64,000 nucleotides of DNA. Origin: JAYPHU01 sp038127535 (GTDB lineage: Bacteria > Pseudomonadota > Alphaproteobacteria > Rhodospirillales > UBA2165). A program made the translations under genes and the position numbers. The stretch's first letter is position 1; every line of letters begins with the position of its first letter. Positions 61,475 to 64,000 of this stretch are shown here, in pieces. The stretch is from NCBI GenBank assembly GCA_038127535.1, contig JAYPHU010000001.1, positions 141,006 through 205,005 of the forward strand, written 5' to 3'. A model generated the notes under the pieces. The model saw only the letters and a program-made list of their open reading frames with translations, was not told the DNA's origin and ran no database searches.

Positions 61475-61832
61475 TGATTTTCTCCTCTCTTTAGTGCGAT
61501 GGACATCATGTCCGGGGGCACAAGCTGAAGTTCAAATCCCCAATCCGTAAGGTGGATCGGCCCATTAAAAAACCGTCCGCAGCATTTGCCGGGACGGTCC
61601 CAACTCTTTAGCTGCATTTATTTCGCGCCCGCAAGCTGTCTTCAAATCAGCGCTGACTACAATTAAAAGATATTTAGTTGAAAAATCCAATCATCGAGTT
61701 TTCTCTCGGCGAAGCGCCACGGTGATTATTGATGTTAATCAACACTCACTAAATTGCCTTAATTCAGCCCAACCGTGGTCGTATTTGCAAAATATTATGC
61801 ACCCTCTGAAGATTTTTCAATGGGGGTAAATC
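61475..61832. other. Gene-poor stretch with an orphan terminator
   Basis: 358 bases between the divergent 55-residue gene and the large SEL1 gene. No convincing protein-coding frame was seen. It holds one strong minus-strand terminator (61566-61598) with no gene directly upstream, leaving about 200 bases (61600-61800) that could be a small RNA read leftward or an untranslated leader. Confidence 0.5.
61566..61598 (-). terminator. Orphan intrinsic terminator
   Basis: On the minus strand ACCGTCC (61598-61592) pairs with GGACGGT (61578-61572), followed by a run of six T. No coding gene precedes it within 230 bases on that strand. Confidence 0.8.
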
Positions 61833-63296
61833 GTGTTTCACCGCTCTATTCGCCTTTGCTTACAAGGTTGCATTAGCCTTGCTCACACATCTTCCAGCAT
61901 CCTTTCAAGTCTGCGCCACAAAATGTGGTTACTCGGCGGTTGGTTGTTGCAGTTTTCCGCTCTGAGGATGCTGGTGAGCGGTTATCGTTCACTGAGGCAT
62001 TTTTCTAAAAAAATTTTTCTGCCACAAATTTGGCGCTGCTTTGCTAGTGGGTGCACAGCAATCTTAATATTCACTGTCGCATTCATGTATGACTATATCC
62101 CGAAATCAGAGCAGAGATTAATAGCGCAAATAGATGAGTTGGTTAGTTCGGCACCGCATGTCGAGAGGAACCGACCCAAGCTCCGGTTTGAGTTAGATCA
62201 GTATGCTCGGAGCCATAGTAAGGCCAGTCTAGGCTTAATTGCCAATGGTGGCTTGGTCCCAATTTTGTTTAAAGCCTACCTTTACGACGAAAGCCAAAAA
62301 AACACACCGTGTCTGATCGGTCAGACGGAGGACATGTTTTTAAAGCGATGCGTCTGGCAAACAGTTGATCAAACTGGCCTTACAGAGTCTCAGGCTGTGA
62401 TCGCAATGAAGGTGGCTATCGACGCGATAGAAAATGGACAATTCAGGTCCGCCCTGGCTTCCGTAGAACCATTTGCGCGTGATGGAAATCCCCAAGCCCA
62501 GCGTATCTTGGCAGAAATGTATGAGCATGGCTGGGGGGTGGAAAAAAACGAGAGGGCGTCGAACGAACTTTTACGTATCGCCGCTGATCAAAATGAGCAT
62601 TTGGCTCAATTTGAACTGGCAGAAAAGCTCACACATAAGTGCCGTGAAGAATGTCCAAATGCAGAGGAAGCATTAGAGCTCTATAAGAAGGCGGCCCAAG
62701 GGGGGGTAGAGCAGGCAAAAGAAGAAATTGCCCGAATGTATTCTCTAGGAATGGGTATACCTATAGATCAGGAGATTGGGCTGGAGTGGACTATCAAGGC
62801 TGCGAAAGCGGGCCTGACTGAGTCCCAGCGTGTCTTGGGGCAAATTTATTTTCTGGGTGCCGGTGTCGATCAGAATTATGGATTAGCGTTCCATTATCTT
62901 AACCAGTCGGCTCAGAAAGGCGATGCTGCAAGTATGACAGTCTTGGCCCAACTTTACGGTGAAGGAAAGGGAACACAAAAAGACGGTGTCAAAGCTGCTG
63001 GCTTACTCTGGATGGCTGCCGTGAAAGGTCATGGTGTTGCTCAGGTGGCGATAGGTGAATTAATGACCCGTCCAGAGAATGGTTCCCAAGATACCTTGAG
63101 AGGTCTTATGTGGCTCTATCTGGCGATGGAGCAAAATGCGGACAGTGCTCAGGATATATTTAATGCGGCCATTGATGGAAGGCATCTTGAAGATATGGTC
63201 CTCGTAAAAACCCTTGCTCAAGCCTGTAAGGAGAGAGGTGAATGCGGAAATCCTACCTGGGCTTGGGAGTACGGTTATCAAGAAGCAAGCCTCTAG
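61833..63296 (+). CDS. Membrane-anchored SEL1-repeat protein
   Basis: A 487-residue protein. A hydrophobic segment near residues 72-88 (ASGCTAILIFTVAFMYDYI) should anchor it, and a weaker one lies near 31-48. Residues 190-420 hold about six SEL1-like repeats (GNPQAQRILAEMYEHGWGVEKNERASNELLRIAADQ, GVEQAKEEIARMYSLGMGIPIDQ, LTESQRVLGQIYFLGAGVDQN and DAASMTVLAQLYGEGKGTQKD). The gene is AT-rich compared with the core genome. GTG 61833 follows a GGGGG tract; a later start at Met31 is possible. Function unknown. It is divergent from the smaller SEL1 cluster. Confidence 0.82.
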   Translation: MFHRSIRLCLQGCISLAHTSSSILSSLRHKMWLLGGWLLQFSALRMLVSGYRSLRHFSKKIFLPQIWRCFASGCTAILIFTVAFMYDYIPKSEQRLIAQIDELVSSAPHVERNRPKLRFELDQYARSHSKASLGLIANGGLVPILFKAYLYDESQKNTPCLIGQTEDMFLKRCVWQTVDQTGLTESQAVIAMKVAIDAIENGQFRSALASVEPFARDGNPQAQRILAEMYEHGWGVEKNERASNELLRIAADQNEHLAQFELAEKLTHKCREECPNAEEALELYKKAAQGGVEQAKEEIARMYSLGMGIPIDQEIGLEWTIKAAKAGLTESQRVLGQIYFLGAGVDQNYGLAFHYLNQSAQKGDAASMTVLAQLYGEGKGTQKDGVKAAGLLWMAAVKGHGVAQVAIGELMTRPENGSQDTLRGLMWLYLAMEQNADSAQDIFNAAIDGRHLEDMVLVKTLAQACKERGECGNPTWAWEYGYQEASL

Positions 63297-63655
63297 AGCG
63301 CAGAAATCCCCAAAATTGTCTAGACTATGGAATAAGGTACAGACCATAGAGTTAACAATAGTGGCACCAATGGTTCACATTGGTGTTCACTTTGTATCCA
63401 TTGTTGGGGAGCACGGGGCTTACACTAGAAACGTTTTTGTTCTCTAGAAGTTTGAGACAGTGTGAGAGGGGGGGGAAGGGGAACATCTTGCGACAATAAA
63501 AGTGCCCAAAGAACTCTCCAGAAAATTATAGCGTATTGTTTTTTATAGATTGTTTTCTGTTCCAAGCTAACCGATCTTCTATCAAATTGTCAGCGTGATC
63601 GGTGATCCATATCTACAGTAACAACGTACTTAAGAATGTAGAAAAAGAGACTCCA
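63297..63655. other. Intergenic region without recognised gene
   Basis: 359 AT-rich bases between the large SEL1 gene and the small secreted peptide. The only clear structure is a hairpin, CACCAATG (63365-63372) with CATTGGTG (63378-63385), which lacks a T tract. No coding frame with a ribosome binding site was found. Confidence 0.5.
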
Positions 63656-63793
63656 ATGAAAACCCTCGTTCTAATTCTTGGCTTGGTTGCCTTCTCGCTC
63701 ACCACTGCCCCGGCGTTTGCTAGTGGGTGTGGCGGGGGAGACCACACGCATGAAACCGATAGTTCAAAGAAGAAAAAGGATGCAGGTGCCTAG
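63656..63793 (+). CDS. 45-residue secreted Cys/His/Lys peptide
   Basis: ATG 63656 opens MKTLVLILGLVAFSLTTAPA, a textbook signal peptide with predicted cleavage after AFA. The mature part is about 23 residues: SGCGGGDHTHETDSS then KKKKDAGA. It contains one cysteine and two histidines close together, which could bind a metal, and a lysine cluster. No family is recognised. A UUCG-loop terminator follows 28 bases after the stop, so it is a complete small transcription unit. Confidence 0.65.
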   Translation: MKTLVLILGLVAFSLTTAPAFASGCGGGDHTHETDSSKKKKDAGA

Positions 63794-63820
63794 AGTGCTG
63801 CACTCCATCCAGAATTACCA

Positions 63821-63847
63821 AAGACCCACTTCGGTGGGTCTTTTTTT
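63821..63847 (+). terminator. Intrinsic terminator with UUCG tetraloop
   Basis: AAGACCCAC (63821-63829) pairs with GTGGGTCTT (63834-63842) across TTCG, and a run of T continues to 63847. It is the strongest terminator in the window. Confidence 0.95.
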
Positions 63848-63923
63848 GTGCGCTAACTCAGACCAGAAAAGTTCAAATTTTTTGTCGCAAAGCTCATTTA
63901 TCTGAACTTTGGCGCCTAAATAA

Positions 63924-64000
63924 AAAAAACGGTGTGAAAGCGCATCGCTCACGGATTTGGAGGGTAACGAAGTCCGGCTGGAGGATTATAAAGGCAAATG
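63924..64000 (+). pseudogene. TlpA/thioredoxin-like fragment at the window edge
   Basis: An open frame after TAA 63921-63923 reads SLTDLEGNEVRLEDYKGK before the window ends. This is the typical opening strand pair of TlpA/redoxin domains, just before the expected W-A-x-W-C. No ATG or GTG precedes it in frame; the only candidate start is TTG 63957, inside the domain. It may be a 5'-truncated gene or start irregularly. An 8-base inverted repeat (AAAGTTCA 63868-63875, TGAACTTT 63903-63910) lies just upstream. Confidence 0.35.

Noticed and set aside
61297..61617. 106-codon minus-strand frame overlapping the 55-residue gene
   Set aside because: It crosses a strong terminator (61566-61598) and lacks a ribosome binding site; the 55-residue frame explains the region better.
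58660..64000. Direct repeat of the tRNA-Arg 3' end as a second attachment site
   Set aside because: No second copy of the tRNA 3' end was found by eye within the window. It may lie beyond 64000.

Overview
The window looks like a high-GC alphaproteobacterial chromosome, most likely from the Rhodospirillales or a near relative. The evidence is gene order and family type: aroA-cmk-rpsA-sppA-ihfB-lapA-pyrF-trpF-trpB-trpA-folC; ahcY-PAS kinase-tsaE-amgK-murU-addB-addA-trxA; and chvI-chvG-hprK-rapZ-EIIA-HPr next to pckA. A TIGR02300/FYDLN-type acidic protein and a CP4-like class II EPSP synthase agree. The species cannot be named from sequence alone.

Layout. (1) 1-9136: accessory catabolism. A MarR gene, a VanA-like Rieske oxygenase, a PheA/TfdB-type FAD monooxygenase and a DUF2783 protein run leftward. 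An acyl-CoA-dehydrogenase-fold flavin monooxygenase, a sulfatase-superfamily hydrolase and a cupin run rightward, with two MarR-like half-palindromic sites between the two arms. A deacylase (cut by the window edge) and an MFS transporter flank it. (2) 9491-10384: a full-length RpoH-like sigma factor reading frame broken by three nonsense codons and no frameshift. (3) 10409-15454: a tctC-tctA-tctB tripartite carboxylate transporter with its own promoter and an internal terminator, a cupin, and an LVIVD-repeat protein. (4) 15618-16337: tRNA-Ala(GGC) flanked by lower-GC and truncated genes. (5) 16504-30929: housekeeping genes for shikimate, pyrimidine and tryptophan synthesis, ribosomal protein S1, IHF beta and folate, then two transporters and a methyltransferase. 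(6) 31020-49061: thioredoxin, AddAB recombination nuclease, the AmgK/MurU cell-wall recycling pair, TsaE, a PAS kinase, AhcY, and the regulatory PTS with ChvG/ChvI. (7) 49251-58526: GTP-type PEP carboxykinase, the MsrPQ periplasmic methionine sulfoxide repair system, DNA polymerase I, an ABC ATPase and a lipoprotein hydrolase. (8) 58599-64000: tRNA-Arg(CCG), then an AT-richer, ORFan-rich stretch that reads like a genomic island.

The most unusual items are in region 8 and in start/stop usage. A 445-residue protein next to tRNA-Arg carries family A polymerase motifs A, B and C in order but has no recognisable exonuclease domain. The same stretch holds two SEL1-repeat proteins, a small membrane protein frame with an internal amber codon, a 55-residue protein with its own ribosome binding site and terminator, an orphan terminator, and a 45-residue secreted peptide. 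Elsewhere, folC and polA both appear to start at CTG codons overlapping the upstream gene, and accD is missing from its usual place between trpA and folC.

All calls come from reading the sequence. No database search or structure prediction was run. Start sites were moved from the longest frame where a ribosome binding site or family length argued for it.
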